Origin: CAZTVF01 sp964616985
Lineage (GTDB): Bacteria > Planctomycetota > Phycisphaerae > SM23-33
Direction: 5' to 3'
Length of the DNA: 28,263 nucleotides
NCBI GenBank assembly: GCA_964616985.1
Contig: CAZTVF010000071.1
Coordinates: forward strand, 1 to 28,263
Part shown: positions 21,296-28,263 of the stretch, piece by piece
Layout: each line of letters opens with the position of its first letter
How positions within the stretch are numbered: the first letter of the stretch is position 1
Notes under the pieces: generated by a model
Told to the model about the DNA's origin: nothing
What the model saw: the letters and a program-made list of their open reading frames with translations, nothing else
Databases searched by the model: none
Translations under genes and position numbers: made by a program

Positions 21296-21653
21296 CGGCG
21301 GGGAGTTGAACCACGAAGGACACGAAGAACACGAAGGAAGAGAAGAAGGTCGTAGGTCGTACGAAGATGCGTGGCGCCGCAAGACGGTGTGTGGTGCTCG
21401 CCCGCGTTGTTGGTTAGCGGCGGACGGCACGTCCGCCCATGTCCGCCGCAGGCGGACAGACAGCGTCACCGACGTAGGTTCCCATTGGCGCAAGTAGGGA
21501 CGATCGTGGTTCGCAGGATCGGGCGGACGTACCGTCCGCCGCTAACGGGACTTCCGATCGGGAGGATGTCCCGTCCGCTGCTAGTGGGGTGTCCAACTCG
21601 ATGTGGGATTGACGCATCGTCAGGAATGCGACGTGGATTGGCGCTTCACTCCC
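21296..21653. repeat. repeat-filled 358-nt spacer between xylB and the methyltransferase gene
   Basis: No gene is seen. Contents in order: a CACGAAGGA-type tandem (21311-21339), two GGTCGTA heptamers (21348-21361), an inverted GCGGACG hairpin copy (21413-21437), a TGTCCGCC-gca-GGCGGACA hairpin (21440-21458), a direct GCGGACG copy (21522-21546) and a degenerate one (21563-21585). The two flanking genes converge, so the spacer may also end transcription, though no U-run is present. Confidence 0.75.
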
Positions 21654-22418
21654 CTACGTCGCAACCTCCACTGCACGCAACCCGACCTCTTTGCATCCGG
21701 GGAACTGGTGGGCGCGGGAGATGTCTTCGACGCGGGTGCGGCGGGCGAGGCGGGCGGCGAGGATCATCACCGAGCCGATCCCGGCGAAGACGCGGCATGG
21801 CCACTGCCAGCCGCGGGGCAGCAGGGGCAGGTTCACGCGGTCGGCCTCGAGCGAAACGAATTCGAAACCGTGGATCTCCACCAGCCGCCGCAGGAAGCTC
21901 GGAGTGTACCCGTGCACGTGCCCCATCTCCGACAGCCAGTGAGGCTGCTTGCCGCGAAGCACGCGTTTGAGTTCCTTCCAGTAGCGGAGGTTGGGCGTGG
22001 TGATCACCAGCAGGCCGCCGTCCTTGAGCGCGGTGTTGGCGTGGTTCAGCGGCGCGTGCCAGTCGATCACGTGCTCCATGATCGCCCCGGCGTGGGCGCC
22101 GTCGAAGCTGGCCGGCGGCAGCGGCCAGGGCTTCTCCACGTCCCCGCAGACGCAGTGGTCGTAGTTCTTCCGCGCGATCGCCGCAGCCTCTTCGCTCAAC
22201 TCCAGGCCGGTGATGCGGATCTCCTGCCCCAGCCATTGGCGCAACGGCCCCACGCCGCAGCCGATGTCGAGCAGTTCATACCGCCCTCCTGCGCCAAGCA
22301 TCCTGCGATGCTCTTCGACCAGGCGGCACGCCTTGATCAGGCGCACCTGCTCGCGCTCGTCGTAGGGCTTCTCGCCGTGCCAGGCTTTCTCATAGATGGC
22401 GTCGCGTGAATCGGTCAT
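21654..22418 (-). CDS. Class I SAM-dependent methyltransferase
   Basis: A 254-residue Rossmann-fold methyltransferase of the Methyltransf_11/23 kind. Motif I is YELLDIGCGVGPLRQWLG, the acidic end of strand 2 is ITGLELSE, motif II region CGDVEKPWPLPPASFDGAHAG, motif III LKDGGLLVITTPN. After the core, GHVHGYTPSFLRRLVEIHGFEFVSLEADRVNLPLLP is typical of methyltransferases acting on sugar or lipid intermediates. A hydrophobic patch (VFAGIGSVMILAARLARR) near the C-terminus may touch the membrane. The start at 22418 (MTDSRDAIYEKAWHG) is preferred over upstream in-frame starts that lie in a repeat; there is no Shine-Dalgarno, and a promoter-like pair is placed for a leaderless transcript. Substrate unknown. 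Confidence 0.85.
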   Translation of the reverse strand: MTDSRDAIYEKAWHGEKPYDEREQVRLIKACRLVEEHRRMLGAGGRYELLDIGCGVGPLRQWLGQEIRITGLELSEEAAAIARKNYDHCVCGDVEKPWPLPPASFDGAHAGAIMEHVIDWHAPLNHANTALKDGGLLVITTPNLRYWKELKRVLRGKQPHWLSEMGHVHGYTPSFLRRLVEIHGFEFVSLEADRVNLPLLPRGWQWPCRVFAGIGSVMILAARLARRTRVEDISRAHQFPGCKEVGLRAVEVAT

Positions 22419-22424
22419 GCGAGC

Positions 22425-22453
22425 ATTGTGCGCGAACGGCCCCACGCAGGCAA
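22425..22453 (-). promoter_or_regulatory. candidate promoter of the methyltransferase gene
   Basis: Minus strand: TTGCCT (22453-22448), 17-nt spacer, CACAAT (22430-22425), then 6 nt to the ATG at 22418. The spacing would put the first transcribed base at the start codon. Confidence 0.35.
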
Positions 22454-22467
22454 TATGAGAAAAGAAA

Positions 22468-22542
22468 GCGGGATTACAGGGATTATCAGATTGCACGGAG
22501 AAAACTCCTTTCCGTGCAATCCTCAAATCCGTGCAATCCCGC
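22468..22542. repeat. inverted repeat of GGGATTA / TTGCACGG type
   Basis: Nested arms: GCGGGATT (22468-22475) with AATCCCGC (22535-22542), and ATTGCACGGA (22490-22499) with TCCGTGCAAT (22511-22520). It fills most of the gap between the methyltransferase start and the glycosidase stop (22567), and may stop transcription from the glycosidase gene. Confidence 0.7.
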
Positions 22543-22566
22543 TCATATTCTCGTTTCGGGCGCCCG

Positions 22567-24537
22567 TTATTCGAACACGACCATCGCGTGTCCTTCGATC
22601 TTCGGAATGACCAGGCTTACGACGCCGCCTTCGTAGTGGAACGGAATCGCCTGCATCTGCGGGGCGAGGTAGACGCTCTTGGGCGCCTTGGGCAGCCGCA
22701 CCGCGAGCTTCACGTCGTACAGCGGGATGATGTCCTCGCAGATGTCGAGGTTGTTGCGGCGGTCGGCCACGAACTGCAGCAGGTGCACGACGGTGCGCTT
22801 GCCCTGCTTCATGACCGTCACCTCGGTGGTGCTGGGCGCGGCGATGGTGACGAGGCGCTCGGGCATCAGCAGGTCGATGCAGTTGGCCACCAGCGTGCGG
22901 TACGGGATGTTCGAGTGAGTGCCGTACGCGCGGAAAATCGGGTAGCTGATGGTGATCACGCGGCCTTTGCGGAGGGCGGCAGCGAAAACGCTCGCGTTGG
23001 GCTTGGGCGGCGTCTGGAAGTGCGACGAGAAGTGCTTGTAGTTCCGCTCGAAGTACGGCTCGACGATGCGGGCCAGCGTCTCGGCCCCCTTGGCGGGCAG
23101 CATCCGCAGACCGGCCTCGTACATCACGTGCTCGGTGGCCGGGGCGTTGTTGTCCACCTGCGGACCGAAGCGGAAGTACGTTGTCGTGAAGGGGCTGACG
23201 CCCTGGCAGGTGAAGCCCAGTTCCGGCAGGACCGGCTTGTGGTCGGCCGTGACGGCGGCGTCGCCGGCGATGATCATGCTGCCGCCGGCGGCGACGAACT
23301 TCTTAAGGCGGGCCGCCAAGGCCTCGTCGACCACCGTGCCGTCGGGCACGACCAGCAGGCGGTAGTCCTCCAGCTTGCTGGCCGCCGACACCACGTCGAA
23401 CTGGTGCTTGAGCTGCGTGAGCATCCGCGTCGCGCCGTCGTTGGCGCTGCCGGGGGCCTCATGGTATTGGCCGGCCGGGCCGGACTTGAACAAGCCGATC
23501 TGCGTCACGGGCGTGGCGCCCTGCGTGAAGGGCTCGCACGACTCGGCGTAGCCGTACACGTCGCCGATGAGGTCATAGACGGCCTTGTCCAGCTCGCCGC
23601 GCGGGTGGAGCTGGTCGCCGATGGAGCACTCGGCCCCGTGCGCGAGCATCTGACAGACCTCGTACTTCAGGGCGGGCTGGGGCTTGAGGCCGCCGAAATC
23701 GGCCCAGCTCTTGTGGAAGCGGGCGGTCATGCCCATGTACGGGCGGCCGAACGTGCGGGCGAAGCGGACGTTCTTCGGGAAATACAGGTACCCCCAGCCG
23801 CCGGTGGCGAGGGCCTCGATCTCCACGTGCGTGAGGAACGGGATGTCGTCGGCCAGGAACGACAGCGGGCGGGAGTTGAAGTACACCGTCGCCGCGGGCG
23901 TGACCTTGCGGACCATCTTGTAGTAGCGGTTCATGTACTCCAGCGACACGCGGTGGGAGTACTTGACGCGGTCGGCCTCGACAGCGGGATCGTAGCCGAG
24001 TTCGAGCATGCGGGCCTTGGCCCACTTGGACAGGCTGGGCTGGTCCCAGCACATGTCGAAGAAGATGCCGTCGACGGGCTTGTACCGCTGGAGCACCTCG
24101 GCGAGCTGCTCGGCCAGGAAGTCCTGGTACGGGCTGGACATGTCCAGGATCTGCCAGCCGGGCTGCAGCGGGTGGGCGCCCACGCCCGAGCCGTCGGCAT
24201 TGCGGGCGATCCACTCCGGGTGCGTATTGGCGGCGAATTCGTCGCACTGGACGGAGATGTAGATCGGCGCGCGGATGCCCTCGCGGTGCAGCGCGTCGAC
24301 CTGGTCGCCCACGAGGTCCAGGCCCTTCTTGAGGTTGGGGTGACGCGCGGGATGCTTGGTCGGGAAGTACAGGTGGCCGTGATGACACTTGGCGAACACG
24401 GTCACCGAGTTCACGTGCGCCTTCTTCATCGTCCGCGCGAAGGCCTTGGCGTCAAAGTCCGCGCCGACGTCGGGAATCGACGGGCCGGTATGAAAATCCA
24501 GGTGAATCTGCCGCTGTGCAAGCTGAAGCTTCGACAT
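22567..24537 (-). CDS. Predicted glycoside hydrolase (GHL6-type barrel with beta-galactosidase trimerisation-like domain)
   Basis: A 656-residue protein without signal peptide. The N-terminal TIM barrel (~8-370) opens IHLDFHTGPSIPDVGADFDA and contains HVNSVTVFAKCHHGHLYFPT, GIRAPIYISVQCDEF and VDGIFFDMCWD, where D161 is in the usual place of a GH29-like nucleophile; HVEIEALATGGWGY may hold the acid/base. Then comes a Rossmann-like GH42 trimerisation-type domain (~410-520: EDYRLLVVPDGTVVDEALAARLKKFVAAGGSMIIAG) and a C-terminal beta-sandwich (VTVMKQGKRTVVHLLQF). This is the architecture often labelled alpha-amylase-like or GHL6. The start at 24537 has AAAGGGA upstream; the frame is open to 24630. 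Substrate unknown; fucoside or galactoside are guesses from fold relatives. Confidence 0.82.
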   Translation of the reverse strand: MSKLQLAQRQIHLDFHTGPSIPDVGADFDAKAFARTMKKAHVNSVTVFAKCHHGHLYFPTKHPARHPNLKKGLDLVGDQVDALHREGIRAPIYISVQCDEFAANTHPEWIARNADGSGVGAHPLQPGWQILDMSSPYQDFLAEQLAEVLQRYKPVDGIFFDMCWDQPSLSKWAKARMLELGYDPAVEADRVKYSHRVSLEYMNRYYKMVRKVTPAATVYFNSRPLSFLADDIPFLTHVEIEALATGGWGYLYFPKNVRFARTFGRPYMGMTARFHKSWADFGGLKPQPALKYEVCQMLAHGAECSIGDQLHPRGELDKAVYDLIGDVYGYAESCEPFTQGATPVTQIGLFKSGPAGQYHEAPGSANDGATRMLTQLKHQFDVVSAASKLEDYRLLVVPDGTVVDEALAARLKKFVAAGGSMIIAGDAAVTADHKPVLPELGFTCQGVSPFTTTYFRFGPQVDNNAPATEHVMYEAGLRMLPAKGAETLARIVEPYFERNYKHFSSHFQTPPKPNASVFAAALRKGRVITISYPIFRAYGTHSNIPYRTLVANCIDLLMPERLVTIAAPSTTEVTVMKQGKRTVVHLLQFVADRRNNLDICEDIIPLYDVKLAVRLPKAPKSVYLAPQMQAIPFHYEGGVVSLVIPKIEGHAMVVFE

Positions 24538-24743
24538 GTAGTCCCTTTCATGAACCGCGCGGTGCGCGCTGAAACCAATTGTTTCGAACACGAAGGCGGA
24601 TAGTAGAACGGAAAGGGGTTGCGTTCGCAAGCGGAGACCTGCAGGGATGCAATCGTCACGGGTGCGTCGCCCGCGTCGCCCGTTCTCGAACAGCGCTGAA
24701 AAGCGAGCGATGCCGAGATCGTCACTGAAGCGAGACTTCTCCC

Positions 24744-24760
24744 CTACGACCTACGACCTT
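24744..24760. repeat. GGTCGTA-type heptamer pair
   Basis: Two 7-mers CTACGAC CTACGAC plus CTT, the reverse complement of the GGTCGTA arrays at 19525 and 21348. It ends 3 nt before the stop codon of the second ABC exporter gene (TAG, 24766-24764). The surrounding 226-nt gap also holds the 28-bp repeat at 24687-24714. Confidence 0.7.
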
Positions 24761-24763
24761 CTT

Positions 24764-27067
24764 CTACCCGATCGCAATGACCGACTGCATCTCCGTCTGC
24801 ATCCGCAGGAGCTTGGCGTACAGGCCGCCGTCCTTGCCGGCGAGTTCCTCGTGGCTGCCCTGCTCGGCGATCTCACCCTTCTCCAGCACGACCAGGCGGT
24901 CGGCCTTGCGGAGCGTCGAGAGGCGGTGGGCGATGGCGATGGTCGTGCGGTCGGCCACCAGGCGGTCCAGGGCCTCCTGGATCATCTTCTCGGTCTCGGT
25001 GTCCACCGAACTGGTGGCCTCGTCGAGGATCAGGATGCTGGGCTTGTTGAGGATCGCGCGGGCGATGCTGATCCGCTGGCGCTCGCCGCCCGAAAGCGTC
25101 TGCCCGCGCTCGCCCACCATCGTGTCGTAGCCGTCGGTGAAACCCACGATGAAGTCGTGCGCGTTGGCCGCCCGCGAGGCGTCGATGATCTCGTCCAGCG
25201 TCGCATCGGGATTGCCGTAGGCGATGTTCTCGGCCACCGTGCCGTGGAACAGGAAGGGCTCCTGCAGCACCAGGCCGACTTTGCGGCGGAGCTTCTCGAT
25301 CTGGTAGTCGCGCAGGTCCACGCCGTCGATCAATATCTGCCCTTCCAGCACGTCGTAGAAGCGGCAGATGAGGTTGATCATCGTCGTCTTGCCGCCGCCG
25401 GACGGGCCGGCCAGGCCGATCATCTGACCCGGCTCGATGACGAGGTTGACGTTCTTGAGCACCTTGCGGATGCCATCGTAGCTGAAGCTGACGTTGCGTA
25501 GCTCGATGCGGCCCTGCAGGTTGTCCGGCTGACGCGCGCCGGTCTTGGAGAAGATCACCGGCTCGGTGTCGAGGATCTCGAAGATCCGCTGCACCGAGCT
25601 GGCCGCCCGGTTGAGCATGCGGTCCATGTGCGCCAGCATGTGGATCGGGCCGTAGAACATCCACATGTAGCTCACGAACGCGATGAGGTCGCCGGGCGTC
25701 ACCCGCTGCTGCGCCTCCGGCAGTGACTGATCTTGGATCACCCAATAGCCGCCGATGATCCACACCAGGATCGCGCCGATCTGGCTGCAGAAATTCAGAA
25801 TCGGCCCGAAGAACGTCCACAGCGTCACCGATTTGATCTCGTCCTCGTAATACCGGGCGTTCTTGGCCACGAAGCGGTCGACCTCGCGCTTCTCCTGGCT
25901 GAAGGCCTTGATCACGCGGACGCCGGGCAGCGCGTCGGCCACCACGGCCGTCATCTGGCTCCAGCGGTGGAACAGGCGGTCGAAGACGTGGTGAATCCGC
26001 TTGTGGAAGAAGATCGTCAACCCGGCCATGATCGGCACGGGGATCAGCACGAAGCAGGCCAGCCGCCAGTTGATGACGAACAAGGCCACCCCCACGCCCA
26101 CCACGGTGAGGATGGAGATGATGATCTCGATGACGGTGAAGGCGACGAAATCCCACACGCGGTCGCTGTCGCTGGTGATTCGCGTGACGAGCGAGCCGGT
26201 GGGCTTCTTGGAGAAGAAGCTGATCGCCAGCTTGTGCAGATGGGTGTAGGTGGCGTCGCGAATGTCGCGGCCGATCTTGGAGCCTAGGGCGGCCATGAGA
26301 CGCTGGCGTACGCCGTCGGCGATCAAGGCCAGGACCATCAGCGCCGCCGAGGCGATGATGTAGATCAGCAGCACGTCGTAATCACCGCGCGCGCCGGTGG
26401 CCATGCCCAGGCCCTTGTCAGTCATGGGCTTCATCAGGCCAGGGCGCACTAGGCCCATGCACATCACCAGCAGGCCCAGGCCAAACCCGATGCGGGCCCG
26501 CCATTTGTAGGGCTTGACGAAATCGAGCAGGCGGCTGAGCACCTTGCGGCGGCTCATGCAGGAGGGGCAGTATTCGGCCCAGGGGGGGATGACGCGCTGG
26601 CACTTGTCGCAGCGGAGCTTTTTCTCATCGGGCTTGGGGGCCTCGGCGGCGTCGTCCGCCTCATCGGCCTTGCCGGCGATGCGGCGTTCCAGGGCCCGCT
26701 GAAGCTTGGCCACCGGTTTTGCGCAGCGGAGCGTGAAACGGAATTCGCGAAGGAGCTTGTCGTTGGCCAGCAATCGCAGCATGCTGGCGCCGATGCCCTC
26801 GACGATCTTGGCCTCGGTGAAGTCGGCGGCGTTCAGCCACTCCCCTGCCCACACACCCGCGTTGGGCTCGTACACGCCCAGGCGCGCCCCGGCCAGCACG
26901 AGGCAGCCCTCGTGATACATGCCCTGGGGGCTGAGGTCGTACATCGCCGCGAACTGGACCGCCGCCTCTCCGACATCCTGGCGGATTCGCTCCGCCAAGG
27001 CCGGGGGCAGGGGGTCCAGGGGATTCACTTTGGCAACGGGGTGTAAGTCCACAGCGTGTTCTCTCAA
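24764..27067 (-). CDS. ABC exporter (fused permease/ATPase) with N-terminal beta domain and zinc ribbon, paralogue of 13369-15735
   Basis: About 767 residues, same plan as the exporter at 13369-15735. An N-terminal domain (~20-130: EGCLVLAGARLGVYEPNAG, IGASMLRLLANDKLLREFRF) is followed by an acidic linker, a zinc ribbon (C153, C156, C167, C170; CDKCQRVIPPWAEYCPSC), six transmembrane helices (~185-470) and the ATPase with GPSGGGKTT, LQEPFLFHG, LSGGERQRISIARAI, ILILDEATSSVD and AIAHRLSTL. All catalytic motifs are intact. It could pair with the other exporter as a heterodimer. The reading frame begins at TTG 27067, immediately after the TGA of the Dabb gene; GTG 27052 is an alternative start with GAGAG upstream. 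Co-transcription with the Dabb gene is very likely. Confidence 0.92.
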   Translation of the reverse strand: MREHAVDLHPVAKVNPLDPLPPALAERIRQDVGEAAVQFAAMYDLSPQGMYHEGCLVLAGARLGVYEPNAGVWAGEWLNAADFTEAKIVEGIGASMLRLLANDKLLREFRFTLRCAKPVAKLQRALERRIAGKADEADDAAEAPKPDEKKLRCDKCQRVIPPWAEYCPSCMSRRKVLSRLLDFVKPYKWRARIGFGLGLLVMCMGLVRPGLMKPMTDKGLGMATGARGDYDVLLIYIIASAALMVLALIADGVRQRLMAALGSKIGRDIRDATYTHLHKLAISFFSKKPTGSLVTRITSDSDRVWDFVAFTVIEIIISILTVVGVGVALFVINWRLACFVLIPVPIMAGLTIFFHKRIHHVFDRLFHRWSQMTAVVADALPGVRVIKAFSQEKREVDRFVAKNARYYEDEIKSVTLWTFFGPILNFCSQIGAILVWIIGGYWVIQDQSLPEAQQRVTPGDLIAFVSYMWMFYGPIHMLAHMDRMLNRAASSVQRIFEILDTEPVIFSKTGARQPDNLQGRIELRNVSFSYDGIRKVLKNVNLVIEPGQMIGLAGPSGGGKTTMINLICRFYDVLEGQILIDGVDLRDYQIEKLRRKVGLVLQEPFLFHGTVAENIAYGNPDATLDEIIDASRAANAHDFIVGFTDGYDTMVGERGQTLSGGERQRISIARAILNKPSILILDEATSSVDTETEKMIQEALDRLVADRTTIAIAHRLSTLRKADRLVVLEKGEIAEQGSHEELAGKDGGLYAKLLRMQTEMQSVIAIG

Positions 27068-27367
27068 TCACTCGGCGTCGTAGATCTGGAGCTTGGCCCA
27101 CATCGTGCTGCAGTTCTTGATGAACTCCTTGTGGATTGGGTCCACCTGGTAGGCATCGTGAGCGGCGACGTCTTTGACGATCACCGTCAGGCAGAAGTCG
27201 TACGACGAATCGATGATCGGCCGCTTGCCCGTCGCCGCGGGCGTGCCAACGTAGACCTTCTCGGCCGAGCGGATCGTCGCCAGCGACTCCAGCCCCTCGC
27301 GGACCTTCTGCCGATCGGCGTCGCTCGTCCCCGGCTTGAGCCAGAACAACACGGTATGCACCAGCAT
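27068..27367 (-). CDS. Dabb (stress-responsive A/B barrel) domain protein
   Basis: A 99-residue dimeric ferredoxin-like barrel protein. Family marks: the opening MLVHTVLFWLKPGTSDADRQKVREGLESL, the strand VYVGTPA, SYDFCLTVIVKDVAAHDAYQVDPIHKEFI with the conserved Y-x-x-x-P-x-H, and the closing AKLQIYDAE. AAGGAG lies 7 nt before ATG 27367, and a TATGAT hexamer 25-30 nt upstream of the start (27392-27397) may be the -10 box, though I see no good -35. Its stop codon abuts the TTG start of the ABC exporter. Dabb proteins lack a single known reaction; some are small-molecule enzymes, most are uncharacterised. Confidence 0.9.
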   Translation of the reverse strand: MLVHTVLFWLKPGTSDADRQKVREGLESLATIRSAEKVYVGTPAATGKRPIIDSSYDFCLTVIVKDVAAHDAYQVDPIHKEFIKNCSTMWAKLQIYDAE

Positions 27368-27504
27368 TTCGGATCTCCTTAGGATGCGGCCATCATACGC
27401 TCGCGCCGCCCCGCGTGGAAGTCCGCATTCAGGGCCGCCGCGCCCTGCAATATCTCGTGTGCATCAGCGACGATGCACTGCCGCGATGCCGGTTGCGCCC
27501 CGGT

Positions 27505-27728
27505 CGGTGCCACCCCCAAACTCGTTTGGGGGTGAGAACACCCTCCGATTCCGCGGCGTCAAAGGCCCCCAGGCATGGTCACTTCAGTGACCCATGCACC
27601 GCGGACAATCCACGTTACCAACGATCGCCATCACCGATCCGGGGTATGAACTCGATCGAATTGACCGGGGACGTAAAGGGACTCCGTGGTCGTTCTCTCA
27701 CCCCCAAACGAGTTTGGGGGTGGCACCG
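27505..27728. repeat. paired self-palindromic repeats in a 467-nt spacer
   Basis: Left arm 27505-27537 and right arm 27696-27728 are perfect 33-nt reverse complements. Each arm holds its own palindrome, CACCCCCAAAC-n-GTTTGGGGGTG (27511-27534 and 27699-27722). Between them is a third hairpin (27573-27597), and GGCATGGTCAC (27572-27582) recurs inverted at 27748-27758. The whole gap 27368-27834 has no gene I can support. Confidence 0.85.
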
Positions 27729-27766
27729 GGGGTGACGCCTTTGGCCTGTGACCATGCCGGGGTGGC

Positions 27767-27794
27767 TTGCATTTGCGGCGGCATCTGTTACCTT
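27767..27794 (+). promoter_or_regulatory. weak candidate promoter of the GH38 gene
   Basis: TTGCAT (27767-27772), 16-nt spacer, TACCTT (27789-27794), about 40 nt upstream of ATG 27835. Moderate box match only. Confidence 0.3.
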
Positions 27795-27834
27795 GCTTCG
27801 GCTGAATCCCTTCACCTTATAAAGGAATGCCATC

Positions 27835-28263
27835 ATGGCCGATCCCGTCGCCGAGTTCCGTCAGCAGTTGTCGAACCTCACCGCCGCCGATGCCCGCGCG
27901 AGCGAGCGTTTCTTCTCCCAGATCGACTTCGCCAAGGGCCTGTGCGAACTGCACACCTCCAAGGCGGCTGCGTGGGGCAAGGCCATCGCCTCGGCCATCG
28001 AGACCGTCGCCAAGGCCGCCGCCGCGGGCGAACCCCTCGCCCAAGCCGTCGCCAAGGCCGAGGAGATCCTGGCCCCCATCGCCAAGGTCGCCAAGCAGTA
28101 CACACTCCACCTCGTCGGCCACGCGCACATCGACATGAACTGGATGTGGTCCTGGCCGGAGACGGTGGCGGTCACCAACGACACCTTCATGACCGTGCTG
28201 AAGCTGATGGACGAGTTCCCCGATTTCTGCTTCACGCAGAGCCAGGGCAGCGTCTACGAGATC
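27835..28263 (+). CDS. GH38 alpha-mannosidase, N-terminal fragment
   Basis: The first 143 codons of a glycoside hydrolase family 38 protein, cut by the window end. A helical N-terminal region (~1-85, rich in Ala and Lys) leads to the catalytic-domain start YTLHLVGHAHIDMNWMWSWPETV, where H98 and D100 are the expected zinc ligands, followed by FMTVLKLMDEFPDFCFTQSQGSVYE, the second strand-helix unit of the family. AAAGGA lies 8 nt before the ATG; an upstream ATG at 27827 is out of frame. No signal peptide, so probably cytoplasmic, like other bacterial GH38 enzymes that trim imported mannose oligosaccharides. It fits with the other carbohydrate genes of the window. Confidence 0.92.
   Translation, partial: MADPVAEFRQQLSNLTAADARASERFFSQIDFAKGLCELHTSKAAAWGKAIASAIETVAKAAAAGEPLAQAVAKAEEILAPIAKVAKQYTLHLVGHAHIDMNWMWSWPETVAVTNDTFMTVLKLMDEFPDFCFTQSQGSVYEI

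Overview
The window is 28.3 kb of high-G+C DNA, densely coded on both strands. The gene content points to a planctomycete-like bacterium, most likely Phycisphaerae or a relative. Pointers are solitary URO-D-family and creatininase-family proteins, a Dabb protein, glycoside hydrolases with xylulokinase, an excisionase-type HTH protein carrying the linker core GLLDLTRESDDTSLG, a small one-pass membrane protein of planctomycete type, and ABC exporters with a zinc ribbon beside a DUF1854 protein. This placement is inferred from gene content; there is no rRNA, tRNA or CRISPR array in the window.

Layout. 1-289 is the end of pntB, converging on an ADP-ribosylglycohydrolase gene (294-1667). A GDSL/SGNH lipoprotein gene (1992-3227) lies between two roughly 90% identical direct repeats exactly 1500 bp apart. 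Next is an IS200-like tyrosine transposase relative (3400-4173) bracketed by inverted REP-like hairpin repeats, three of them in tandem upstream. gatB (4575-6059) is followed by a membrane-anchored coiled-coil protein with a probable BRCT-like C-terminus (6252-7652, strong terminator) and an aspartate-type aminotransferase (7921-9108). A 40-bp-arm inverted repeat separates that gene from a convergent URO-D-family gene (9244-10314).

12599 down to 10353 on the minus strand looks like one complete transcription unit: promoter, small membrane protein, HTH/two-TM protein, OmpA-domain lipoprotein, terminator. Then come DUF1854 and ABC exporter genes joined by an ATGA overlap (12806-15735), a PTS EIIA protein (15984-16454), a zinc-ribbon hypothetical between inverted heptamer repeats (16579-17121), folC, a creatininase-family gene, xylulokinase, a repeat-filled spacer, a SAM methyltransferase, a GHL6/GH42-type glycosidase, a second ABC exporter of the same zinc-ribbon design preceded by a Dabb gene, another inverted-repeat spacer, and the 5' end of a GH38 alpha-mannosidase gene running off the window.

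Functionally the window mixes housekeeping (GatB, FolC, aminotransferase, transhydrogenase), carbohydrate use (xylulokinase, GH38, GHL6-type enzyme, PTS regulator) and envelope functions (OmpA lipoprotein, exporters, HTH-membrane protein). The least explained material is the bipartite transposase with its repeats, the BRCT-like membrane protein, the HTH/OmpA unit, the paralogous zinc-ribbon exporters, and several intergenic repeat families, including heptanucleotide tandem repeats lying within a few bases of stop codons. Several genes lack a Shine-Dalgarno sequence and instead have a promoter-like -10 hexamer within about 11 nt of the start codon, which suggests leaderless mRNAs.
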